Positions 52,791-63,658 of a DNA stretch of 64,000 nucleotides are shown here, in pieces (the stretch's first letter is position 1; every line of letters starts with the position of its first letter). The translations under genes and the position numbers were made by a program. The DNA is from Undaria pinnatifida (Eukaryota > Sar > Phaeophyceae > Laminariales > Alariaceae), in NCBI GenBank assembly GCA_012845835.1, contig JABAKD010000016.1, forward strand, positions 25,224,553-25,288,552, read 5' to 3'. A model generated the notes under the pieces. That model searched no databases. It was not told the origin of the DNA and was given only the letters and a program-made list of their open reading frames with translations.

Positions 52791-53069
52791 CAGCAAGTAG
52801 AGTACAGACAAATCAGCAATGAATAGTTCTAGCCCCTCGGGTAGGTTTATTTTGAACCCAGTTTTGGTGCTGCCCGGACGTTGGCTGGGTAGCGCCGTCT
52901 TCTTTGTTGTGGCGCTCCGGCTTGCCGCATTGTTACGTTGGCTGTTTTGTACCCTGCACGAGGGCAGCGATGTCGGTATTGACACCACCACTATGTCGTC
53001 AGAAACAGCAATACTCAGGTTAAAGACGATGCGGCAATGCTTCAGCTGATACTACTAGGATATATAATT

Positions 53070-53290
53070 TAATGAAAATACACTCTAGCTGCGAGATCGA
53101 AGATTTCGTCGAAACTCATCTTTGCAAGCTGTGTGTGATACTCCGATCGCGCGTATTACGAGTTGTGTGTCCTCATTAACGATAAAGGTCGGTGACTCCC
53201 CTGACAACTACAGTGTAGCTATCAGGGTCAACAGGGTGATGTTAGGCAGTCCGTGCGCGGGAACTATAAAGCCCGTTTCTGAGGGGAACT
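53070..53290 (-). repeat. R1 copy, - orientation, 5'-truncated
   Basis: ATACACTCTAGCTGCGAGAT to AAGCCCGTTTCTGAGGGG, then unrelated sequence. Confidence 0.75.
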
Positions 53291-53294
53291 AGTA

Positions 53295-54865
53295 TGATAC
53301 ATGTGAAAATGGTGAAGCAATTGTTGGTCCTGCGTCTGATGTTTGTTTTTTGGATGATGGCATCATCAGCTGTGCATGTATGCTATAGATAGTTACTACC
53401 ACTGTTGCTGTCTGTTGTGCTTCGCTTCTCCCCTTGGTGGTCGCGCCATCCTGCCTGTTTCCCTCTCTAATGTAAATCGGCTGCCGTACACTATCTTTCC
53501 AGCTGCACATTCATTCACCGTAATAACGACTTCCTTATTGTTCAACTTGTTTTTCATTGTTTTTCTTTTGTACTAAGAGAAGTATAATTTAGTATTCTAG
53601 CCTTCATAGCGTTTGGTTTTTGCCCGTGCGGGCGCTCTTTGCGTTTGGCGCTGCACAACCAGCCATTTTGTTGCTGTTTTTGTAATGTTTGTATGCCGGT
53701 CTCCTCGTAGTTTGTGACAACAGAGCTTTCGTCTCGATACTACAGCGCAGACACGTGATGTACTGAGTGTACCCTGTTGGAAGTATCCGGAAAAGCGCAA
53801 GAACACACAGCAAAAAGTCGTCACGCATCCTACAAGGTAGATACCACGTCGAACATATACTATGAAGAAACCTAGTTGACGACCTCCTTCCGCATTGATT
53901 GGCGATACACAGTAGTGGCAGCGAGCCTCTTAAATTTTCACCTTCGTGCTCATCGCGGCTGGCATTCCTTGGCCAGATAATTGATGTTGCTGCTATTATT
54001 TGCAATGTGTACCACCGTATACTTGACCCTTAGGTTGTGACCACAGAGCTCGTTTCTCTCTGTTCAAGTGTTATTGTTGTTGTTGTGGTTGTTGTTGTTC
54101 TAACATTAACTTGCATTATCAAGTACCAAACATCAAGTATGATGAATCTTTTCATAGTGGGACCAAGGGATTTGATCAAGGGTTTTTTCGTCTCAGCCTC
54201 AGTGCGGAACTGTCGGAACTGGGAATTTTCGGTCAAATCGCTTCGTTTAAGCACCGCGTTCGAGGGGCGGCTCCACCGCCCCTCGCCCCGCCTTATATAT
54301 CTCTTCTGAACCTGCACGTGAACCCGGATACACACTAAGCGAGACAAGCGTCAAGTGCGCAAAAGTTTGTATTTTGAACGGTACTTGCCACTTTTTCTGG
54401 ATCTTGATGGATGGAGAGGTTGATAAACAGCGCTAGGCAAGAAATTATTTCGTAATTGGCGTCAAAATTTGTCCCAAAGCTAATAATACGTTGTGTACAA
54501 ATAATCCCCACGATGCTAGACCTACTATAGTAAAAAAAATATCGTGAAATATTTCTGGCGTTTTTTTTTGTTTTTTGAAGGTCCAAAAATATCTGCATCA
54601 CCATCAGAAATAAGGGGCGTCAATTATGATGGCTTCTAGTTGTTGTTGGAAAGTGGTTTTACTTTGAATAGGTAGGTCTTGTGTTGCCGTTTGCGTTTAT
54701 TCTTGAAATTTGACAGGTACGATGTTTGGTCACCACCGCCTCTGCTGCTGTCTCTGCTGCTGTGCTGCTGGTGTGGTGCTGGTGCGGTGTGCCTGTGGTG
54801 GTTTCGATGGTGGTGGCGGTGATGCCGTCAGCTTTGTGTTAAGACAAAGCTCTGTCTCGCTCACA
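53295..54865. other. No gene seen; scattered repeat fragments
   Basis: 53705-53825 resembles an old R4 copy (TTTGTGACAACAGAGCT). 54065-54125 is a (GTT)n plus R3-like start. 54240-54360 shares CTAAGCGAGACAAGC-type blocks with 32.8 and 33.2 kb. ORFs are short. Confidence 0.4.
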
Positions 54866-54875
54866 ACAAGCGCGG

Positions 54876-55320
54876 TTGTTGTTGTTGTTGTTGTGATGTT
54901 GTTTTTACATCAACTCGCATAATCAAGTCCGTGGTCACAAAACGGGCTCCAGTCAATCTGGAGCTGAGGAATACCCTAGGGAAAAACACACACAACCCAA
55001 GCTGGTACACGCATATATCACAGCTGACGCAATTCATGCCTCAACCGAAAACATATTAAAGTGAAATCGGGAGTCAGCCTACGATGTGCCAGGTCTATAC
55101 CGGTGCATACGTCTCATTACTCACGCTTGGAGAAAACCAACTATTCCGATTGCCACCCAAGGAAGACTACCACGTATATATTACACGTATTATCTGTCGT
55201 CACAGATACGCACGACAGGCGTAAGTCCATTAGAGAGAAGAAACGGGAAAAAAAAGAAGATGAATGAAAGAAAAGAAAAGCGAAGAAAACGAAACAAAAT
55301 GAAAAAGGCAAGAAAAGAGA
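54876..55320 (+). repeat. R3 copy, complete
   Basis: (GTT)n head, CTCGCATAATCAAGTCCGTG, TCTGGAGCTGAGGAATACCC, GCTGACGCAATTCATGCCTC, GAAATCGGGAGTCAGCC, GACAGGCGTAAGTCCATTAG, then a purine-rich A/G tail (55230-55320). Confidence 0.75.
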
Positions 55321-55388
55321 AGAAGACAAGACAACAAGCAGAACAAGCGCGGTATGCTGTCCTAGGTGTGTTTATGATTCTTGTTGAT

Positions 55389-55650
<262 letters not shown>

Positions 55651-55875
55651 TTCTTTGTTGTGGGTGATACGTGACGTGTACAGCAGACAGGTGTCATACC
55701 AAGTACAGCATCGGCAGTGGTGACATTTTTTTTTTTTTTTACAGATCTGACGATGATTCCTGGCCCCATAGTTTTGGTTGGTTTTCATTTTTGGCGTCGG
55801 AGATCCTTGTTAGAGAGTATAATTATCGCTCAAAATGTTCGCCATAATAGTTTGTGGTACCGTGGTAGGTATTAT

Positions 55876-56336
55876 TAAAAAAATGAAAATACACTCCAGC
55901 TGTGAGATCGAAGATTTCGTCGAAACTCATCTTTGCAAGCTGTGTGTGATACTCCGATCGCGCGCATTACGAGTTGTGTGTCCTCATTAAGGATATAGGT
56001 CGGCGACTCCCCTTACAGCTACAGTGTAGCTATCAGGGTCAACAGGATGATTTTAGTCAGTCTGTGCGCGGAAACTATAAAACCCGTTTCTGAGGGGGAC
56101 AAAATCTGACAGCTGTGAAGGGAAAGGGGGGGCCTGGTTTTGATCAAAAGCGAGCGGGTTTGGAGGGGGGTGGGGGGGGAGGGGGGGGGGGGGGGGGGGG
56201 GGAAGGGCAATTTGTGCATGTAAGCTATGAATCCTTTCGAGGGGATAAATCTGACGGTTTTGGCACCAGTATATTATTGGGGGCGGGGGGGGGGGGGGGA
56301 GGCGGGGGGGGCAGCTCGATATGTGCCTGGGAACTA
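55876..56336 (-). repeat. R1 copy, - orientation, flanked by 10-bp direct repeat
   Basis: Contains the 3' part, box 1, poly-G, box 2, poly-G and a truncated box 3. TAGGTATTAT is present at 55866-55875 and 56337-56346, a likely target duplication. It is truncated within box 3 at the 5' end. Confidence 0.8.
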
Positions 56337-56746
56337 TAGGTATTATATAGTAGTAGTGTATTTGTTCATTGAATTTCGGTGACACGTACGTTATATGAGT
56401 AGATGAGGCAAGCGCAAGCATGCCTAAAAAACGAGGAAGTCGTGATTCAATTACAAGGTACGCCAGAATAAGCCTCACATCAGCATCACGAGTGGCTGCG
56501 TCCCCGGCCTCGAGGGTGCAATTATACTAGTTCGGGCACATCGACAGAGATAGTTCCACTCGTGCAAGGAATATAGGTATGACTAAGAGCACACACACCG
56601 ATTGTGCTATATTAGTCACACACTTTTTTGTCTGCTTTATGGTATAGATAGGGAGGGTACATAAAAACAGGGAATATAGGTAAGACATAATATACTAATA
56701 ATAGGGAAGAAATCGTTTCGGCTATGAAGCTGCGTCCCGTACGATG

Positions 56747-57665
56747 TTGTAGTTGTTGTTCTCACATTAACTTGCATAATCAAGTCCGTTGTCACAGGAC
56801 AGGCTCCAGTTACTCTGGAGCTGAGGAATACCCTGGGGAAAAACTCAAACAAGCCAACGTGGTACACGCATATATCACAGCTGACGCAATTCATGCTTCC
56901 ACCTGAAACATATATATATATATAATAATAATATATATACAGAATATACACGATAAACTGATGTATTATTTCCAAAAATGTCACATTTATCCCCTCGAAA
57001 TAATGTATAGTTTCCAGGCACATATCGAGCTGCCCCCCCCCCCCCCCCCCGCGCCAACCCCCCCCCCCCCCCCCCCCCCCCCGCCCCCAATAATATACTG
57101 GTGCCAAAACCGTCAGATTTATCCCCTCGAAAGGATTTATAGCTTACATGCACAAATTGCCCCTTTCCCCCCCCCCCCCCCCCCTTGCCCCCCTCCAAAC
57201 CCGCTCGCTTTTGATCAAAACCAGCCCCCCCCTTTGCCTTCACAGCTGTCAGATTTTGTCCCCCTCAGAAACGGGTTTTATAGTTTCCGCGCACAGACTG
57301 ACTAAAATCATCCTGTTGACCCTGATAGCTACACTGTAGCTGTAAGGGGAGTCGCCGACCTATATCCTTAATGAGGACACACAACTCGTAATGCGCGCGA
57401 TCGGAGTATCACACACAGCTTGCAAAGATGAGTTTCGACGAAATCTTCGATCTCACAGCTGGAGTGTATTTTAATTTTTATAATATATATCAAGAGAAAT
57501 CGGGAGTCAGTCTACGATGTGCCAGGTCCATACTGGTGCATACGTCTCATCACTTGCGCCTGGAAAAAACGACTATAATACCGCTTGCCACCCAAGAAAG
57601 ACTACCACGTATGTATTACACGTAGTCGCATACGCACGACAGACGCAAGTCAATTGGAAGAAAGA
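56747..57665 (+). repeat. R3 copy split by an R1 insertion
   Basis: The R3 first half is 56747-56920 and its second half 57490-57665. At 55.06 kb these halves are contiguous (AACATATTAAAGTGAAATCG). Here the R1 composite lies between them at an AT-rich joint. Confidence 0.75.
56935..57489 (+). repeat. R1 composite inserted in R3, + orientation
   Basis: Starts near AGAATATACACGATAAACTG, then box 3, poly-C, the ATATACTGGTGCC block, box 2, poly-C, box 1 and the 3' part with tail TTTTTATAATATATAT. The surrounding R3 gives outer limits of about 555 bp for the unit. Confidence 0.8.
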
Positions 57666-58012
57666 AAAACGAAACAAAGAAAAAACAAGAGAGAGGAAAG
57701 GAAGGAAAGAGAAGAACGCAAAAAAAAAAGAAAACGGAAAAGAAAAGAAAAGAAAAGAAAAGACAAGAAGAGCAACAAAAGGCAAGACAAGAAGAGGATG
57801 CAAGAAAAGGAAGATAAAAAAAATGTCATACTACCAGACCCTAGGAACTGACTAAAGACGGCATTGGGCTCATAAAGAGTATCAAATGCCTCATCAAATG
57901 GCACTGGGGACAGAACGCCACATAATGAAGAAGTTAGGGCAGTCTTACGCTATCTTGTGACGGCCATTGGAAGGCCCACAAATTTCAAGACGACGATGGC
58001 CAAACTCAGACT

Positions 58013-60010
58013 TCAGTCTCTTGGGCATGACGTTCCCCTTTCCCCCCCTCCTTTTCCCCAACCCCCTCTCCCCCCCCTCCCCATTTCCCCCTGCCCCGGG
58101 CCGCTTGAAGATGCCGACGGTGGATGGCGCTGCCGCAGCCTTTTTGCGCGTCGCTCTGCAGCTTTGCGTCTATCCGTTTTATGCCAATCCCGCATGAACA
58201 ACTCGACTCCCTCCTCTACTCGTCGAAACCATCTGCCACCCTTCTGAGCAGCCTTTTGCCATCCGTCGAATTCCATTCCGAAGACCGACGTATCCTCCTT
58301 CAGATGATCCATCCAATCTTTGTCTTGCCCCCCTGAGTAGCCCTTGCCCCAACAAGCTTTCCAAACATCACCCTCTGTGGAAGACGCTCCTCCCCCATAC
58401 GTGCTACGAATCCCGCAAACAATATCATCCGTTTGCGCACTATCACCTCTATGCTCTCGGAAGCTGTCTTGGCTAGCGCGTCAGCGTACGATAGGGTGTG
58501 GTCGTCGCGCTTTCGTTTACGCCATCCAAGGCATCGGAGGAGAATGGAGTGGTGAACCTGTCGTAGCCTGTCATAGTCAGGCTTCTTCGGGCTTCACGTC
58601 ATGCAACCGCGAAGAACTCTCTCAACCACCTCGGCTTTTAGCAACCGCACCTTCAACCGTTTGCGCACACCCGGGCGATCATAGATTTCCATCTTGTACC
58701 GCAGGAAGAACGCCCAGGCCCTCTGAAGACCCCGCGTCATTTCAATGCTAAGGTCTCTGTCTGCGGTGAGAGCCCCGCCCAAGTACCCAAACTCGATTGC
58801 TTGTTTGTATACCTGGCCGGCTGCATAGATTGTGAAGAACACCTTTCCCTCTCCTTTGGTTTCCAGGCACATTATCTCTGTTTTTGCCTCGGATACCGTA
58901 AGCGCGAACGACGAGTACGCGGTCACGATCATCGTCATCATTCTCTCCAGCCCTTCTGATGATCGCAATACGATGCCCGCGTCGACCCCGTACAGCATAC
59001 CCCACAATATCCTCACCTCCTCCTCCTCCTCCTGCCCCCTCCTCCCGTCGACTTTTCCTGTGCGTGAAGTGCCTTTTCTCTTGCCTTTCTCCTTCTTTTG
59101 TTGGAGCTGCACCATGTTTTCAGTGATGACTGCGTCAGCGAGGAAGGAAGCGTTTCTCGGCCACACGCAGTATCGCCGTGAAAAACATGTTGAACAGCAG
59201 TGGCGCAAGCACGCATCCTTGCCTGAGACCTTGCCCCACGTCGAACTTATCCAAGCACTCTCCATCATCCAACCGCACGCATGCTTGCATGCCGTCGTGG
59301 ACTTCGCGGATGACGGCGAGCAATTTCGGTGGCACGCCCAAACGAGCAAGGACATCTCACAGAAGGGTTCGGTCGACGGGGCCATAAGCTTTGGTGAGGT
59401 CAATGAAGCACAAGTACAAGGGGGTGTTCTTCTTCCGCGCCAGTTCCTGCAGTCGTCGTACTACGAACATCATGTCAACCGTCGAGCGTAGAGGCCTGAG
59501 CCCACGCTGTTCCTCCGGCAGACTGTTCTCGCGTTCGCAATAGTCACTCAGGCGACCTATGATGACTTTGAGGAGTACTTTGCCGGCGTGAGCCACAAGG
59601 GAGATGACACGAAAACTGCCACACTCAGTCCGATCGTTCTTCTTGTGAAGAACCTTAATCGTTATATTTTTACATAGTTGCGGCACGCCACCTACCCTCC
59701 ACACAGCGACGATGGTATCGTGGAACTTTCCGAGAGCTTTCAATTCTCCGTCGGCCAAAACCGTCAAGAGCTCAGCCGGGAGACCATCGGGCGCTACCGC
59801 CTTGCGGTTCGCCAACGCCCGGATCTCCTCCTCTACTTCGTACCTAGACGGGACATCGTCCAGTGGCCTGCACGGGGGCCACTGCTTAAGCTCGTCCACA
59901 ATGCTCGGATCAAGGGTCGGCGACTTGATGTAAAGCAGTTTGTGGAACCGCCCCACCCACCGCTCGCGGATGAGGGCATTATCCCGCAGCAATCGACCTT
60001 CCTCGGCTTC
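58013..60010 (-). pseudogene. Decayed non-LTR (LINE-type) reverse transcriptase
   Basis: Minus-strand coding segments in at least four frames: 59357-59992 (finger and palm start, with Phe-Ile-Asp-Leu-Thr-Lys-Ala-Tyr, motif A), about 59150-59341 (Leu-Arg-Gln-Gly-Cys-Val-Leu-Ala-Pro, motif B), 58594 to about 59150 (motif C region and Tyr-Leu-Gly), and about 58013-58590 (C-terminal region, Arg-Cys-Leu-Gly-Trp-Arg-Lys and Arg-Arg-Ala-Lys). The catalytic Tyr-Ala-Asp-Asp expected in motif C reads Tyr-Gly-Val-Asp. There is no upstream endonuclease domain, so it is also 5'-truncated. Inactive. Confidence 0.85.
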
Positions 60011-60214
60011 GATGTGCTAGTGGTATACGGTATCCACAGAAGAAACCAGTAGCATGCAATTGTCCAAGTATCGCATCGGCGGGTGGTTCGTTTTCCCCGT
60101 GAAGACTCTTGGGGAAATTATATGCGGTGTGGAAAGCGTGCTTTGTTGCCGTTAGTGTGATGTCTGTGTCTGTTGCTGAAGCAGTCGTGTTGGTACGAAA
60201 CTGACAATCAAAGA

Positions 60215-60310
60215 CGGGCGATTGATTGTATAGTACGCAGCTTGAAAAATTTGAGTATCGACCCTTACCTCGTCTAACTCACAGCTGGCTTTGTTAAAAT
60301 AATTAAAAAA
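60215..60310 (+). repeat. Diverged R1 3' fragment
   Basis: AGTACGCAGCTTGAAAAATT and CTAACTCACAGCTGGC followed by an A-rich tail. Confidence 0.5.
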
Positions 60311-60386
60311 AAAAAATGGGTTGCTTCCTACTCGACGGGCTCCTTTCTGTTGATTGCTGATTGATAATCTCTAGTTTGTTCTATAA

Positions 60387-60490
60387 AGCCGGCCACCCCG
60401 GTGGTCTAATGGTTACCCTTGAGTACTGCTAGCGTTGGTCCTTGAGTTAGATTCCCACCGTTGTGAATATTTAGATCTTTATTTTGCAGA
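60387..60490 (+). repeat. tRNA-like SINE head
   Basis: GTGGTCTAATGGTTA fits an A-box and AGTTAGATTCC differs from the B-box consensus at two positions, about 40 bp downstream. The acceptor stem does not pair, so it is not called a tRNA. The downstream TATTTAGATCTTTATTTTG may be its tail. Confidence 0.45.
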
Positions 60491-60559
60491 AATTCAGTAA
60501 AAGCGTCAACTAACAACTGCAGACAACGCCTAGTGGGGTGGGTAGGTACATATGCGGTT

Positions 60560-61000
60560 TTAACGCTACGCTAGAGCAAGAACAGCCCGACGGCGTTGTA
60601 AGGCCCACTGCCTATGTTAGCCGCGCTATCTTCGACTCGAAGAGACATTGAACGCCGCTCGATTTGCAATCGGGCAGCATCGCATGGGCGATCAAGCGCC
60701 TTGGAGGCTACCTATGGGGTACGAAGTTTCGCATTTTCTCGAACCACAAGGCTCTGGAGAACATCGAAATGTCGGCAACCACAACGCGTTAGTCCTGTGA
60801 TAGCTTGAGAATCTCACCGTTTCAGCTTGAGTATCTCACAGAATAGTACCGGAAAAGAAGTGCAAATGGTAATGCTGACTTTCCCTCGCGGCTTCTACAG
60901 CCGGCGATTGAGCATGACCGCAGCGGTTCAAGCGGCCTCACCCCTACCGACGATGAGGGCATGTAACTCGTCGGGGCATGCGGCCTGCTCACCGCCTTCA
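60560..61000 (+). pseudogene. Decayed Ty3/Gypsy pol fragment (RNase H)
   Basis: One frame reads Arg-Pro-Thr-Ala-Tyr-Val-Ser-Arg-Ala, Gly-Tyr-Leu-Trp-Gly-Thr-Lys-Phe, Ser-Asn-His-Lys-Ala-Leu-Glu and Gly-Asn-Ala-Asp-Phe-Pro-Ser-Arg, the order of a Gypsy RNase H and its linker, with several stop codons. It is unrelated in detail to the 39-47 kb element. Truncated upstream. Confidence 0.75.
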
Positions 61001-61560
61001 GATCCATTCCCGGCATTGGCTTCGGTGGACTGGTGCCCCACCCCGATAGCGCCGTCTAGAGTGTACCTCCACATTTTTTTTTTCCATTTTCGCGCACACG
61101 GGCCACGTATGAGGATTGAGGACCTTTCTGCTCCCACCGCCAGATTCGACGCCCGTGTTTCTGCTTTCGTTGGTACCGGTGGTGACCGCTTTGGCTGCGC
61201 GCCATTTTGGCCTGCCGTCGACGCCACTTTCACTCCGGTTCTCGGAGTGCCTTTTGGGGCTACACCTCAAGACTTACACCCACGCCCCCGTCGGGGGTTT
61301 CAGTGACACTGCCGCTTACGTCCCGCATTTCCACTCGGACGCGCCGAAGAACAGTCGCTGCGGCCGGCGCCGCGCAGCCTGCCGTTGACTTTGGCTTCAG
61401 ACCCGGCAGGGTTCCGCGGACGTCTTCCTCTCGACTAGATCCTCCACCGCGAGTTTCGCGTTCTCGGCTGCCTTTAGCTGCCGCCCCGAGCACATCTCGA
61501 GCCCTCACGCCTGTCCCAACGGTACCAATCCTATTCTCACGCCGCCTGGGATAGAGAGCA
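61000..61560 (+). other. GC-rich, Pro/Ser/Arg-rich ORF stretch after the pol fragment
   Basis: Overlapping plus ORFs (to 61306; 61207-61554) keep an open, Pro-rich character and high G+C directly downstream of the Gypsy fragment. They may be the rest of that polyprotein; no domain is recognised. Confidence 0.3.
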
Positions 61561-62390
61561 ACGTGCAGAGCCTACGTGATAGGTCGCCATTCAATACTTT
61601 CTTGTCGGCCGGCCATTCGCGGAACTGAACACTACTCAGTTCGTCCGTGGCGTTTGTGGAACAAATACAAGAGCTTATCCAAGTACAAGTGAGTGACCAA
61701 CGTGGAACCTGCCTAGTAGTGAAACCTGCAAAAGGGTGGCCTGCGTCTGTCACAGCCCCTTAATGTAAACATTCTGCCCAGGTATATGTAATGTTGTTCA
61801 ATAGTACACCCATTGAGTTATGCAGTAAAGATATCAGTATCAACCAACATTACCGCCATGTGATATAGCGTACGTACGTCAATAACCCCGTACATTACTC
61901 TCCATATTGTAATATAGAAGACATTGTAAGGCGAGATGCGTGTTAATTCTTTCAGAACTGCCACGCTGGCGTCCCCGGGGGCTTGGCAGGTTATCGTCGT
62001 GCCTAATAAACAAAATCAATAATGGGGACAAACTGCTTGGAATTGGTGTGAGATGCTTTTTTGGTATGATTAAGATTCGCTTAAAAACAAAATCAACGGT
62101 CGTGCGTATCGTATTAAATAAAACTCGTTAACGCTCGCTGAGGCCGTCAGAAATTTGAGCCTTCAATTATGTCCCAACCCCAAGAGTTTTCGCCTGCGGC
62201 GAGCATTGATATATTTCCCTTAACGCTCCTAAACGCAAGCCTTCAAGGCCACAGGGCCTACCTGTGGTCACAAAATACAAGGCAAAGACTAACTTTGCTA
62301 AAAAATACAGCAACAACGTGGTTTGCCCAGATCTATGTGCAGTTCCAACAGCATTGAACACGTGCGCAGAGCGAATATGCAAGCACCATA
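61560..62390. other. No gene seen
   Basis: AT-richer spacer with short ORFs only. Confidence 0.4.
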
Positions 62391-62391
62391 T

Positions 62392-63644
62392 CAAGGGTGT
62401 GTTCGGTACGGTACCGGTGTTCTCGGTTCCGGTATGGATGTCGCACCAAACTTACCGAAATGTCTGCAACCGGTATTGACGTCGAACCGAGCTTACGGAA
62501 CTTTTCGGTACCTGTACTGATGTCGTAGCGAACGTTTCAAGGTTTCCGGTGCCGGTATTGATGTCGTACCGAACTCACCAAAGTTTCTGGTACCGATATT
62601 GATGCCGTACCGAACTTACCAAAGTGTCCGGTACCGAACCACACTTAAGTACATATACCGGCAGTACCGGCGGTATATACCGCCGGCAAGGTATCGACGC
62701 ACACTTGCGTTAAGGTACATAAGCCGGACATAAATTGGCGGTACATCTACAGAGCAAATCCGGTATGGGCCAGGGGTACCCGCTGAGGTATATAATTAAA
62801 TTTGAAAATAATTGGTTCTTCTACTTTCAACATTTAGCCATATAATTTGATATTTGTCTTGATATGCTGTGCAAAAGGTAAAGCAGGGCGCCGTCTTCTC
62901 GTCGATCGTTTCGACGTACACGCCAATCGAGTACATAAACCAGGCTTGACGCGCCCCTTTCCTCCGAAAACCGGCCGGCACCAGGAAACCATCGACAGCT
63001 TTTGATCGACTTCGCCGGCAACTCGTACACGTGTCTCCCGTGAGCGACTTGTACACAGGACCGGAGCAGGCAAAATCACCGGCACGGCTTTCTTTTTCGC
63101 GTCCAAGTCGACAGCTTCTGCCGCCGGCGCTGGTGTGTGCGGGAGCTGGCAACGGTGACCTGCCACCAGAAGCGGTGGCATCACTGTTGGAGGGAACCTC
63201 GTTCTGGGAGGTTGCGCTCTGGTTCATGCGTGCTCGGAGTCTCAGTATACCGGGCGTCCTAGGAGATGTTTGGGGACCGAGGTGAGGGTGGCGTGGAGTG
63301 CTGCCTGGTGAAAAGCTCCTGGAGCCAAAGCTCGAAAGGATGACGTCACAATGTGGTGGAATCGGGTTGATATCGTGCCAAACGTACCGAAGTGTCCGGT
63401 ACCGGTTGATGTTGTGCCTACCTCACCGAAGTGTCCGGTACATGCATGAATGTCGGTACTGCAGGTGCACGTATTGATGTCACACAGATCTTACCGAAGG
63501 GTATTCATGTCATACCGAACTTACCAAAATGTCCGGTACCGGTATTGACGCCGTACCGAACTTACTGAAGTATCCGGTACCGGTAATACCGGCGGTATAT
63601 ACCGCCGGTACACCTCGGTACGTACCGTTCGGAACACACCCTTG
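62392..63644. mobile_element. 1.25-kb element with inverted ends and 41-bp subterminal repeats
   Basis: It begins CAAGGGTGTGTTCGG and ends with the inverse of CAAGGGTGTGTTCCG. Inside the left end are five 41-bp units (starts near 62433, 62474, 62515, 62556, 62597) and inside the right end several more (63366-63600). Each array ends in the palindrome GGCGGTATATACCGCC (about 62670 and 63590). The core (62800-63230) has a 143-codon minus ORF without a clear domain. Ends of the CA(A)GGG type recall hAT elements, but no convincing 8-bp target duplication is visible. Confidence 0.65.
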
Positions 63645-63658
63645 GATAATATAATAAT

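Noticed and set aside
62384..63652. 8-bp target duplication for the 1.25-kb element
   Set aside because: Flanks CACCATAT and GATAATAT agree at only five of eight positions, not enough to claim.
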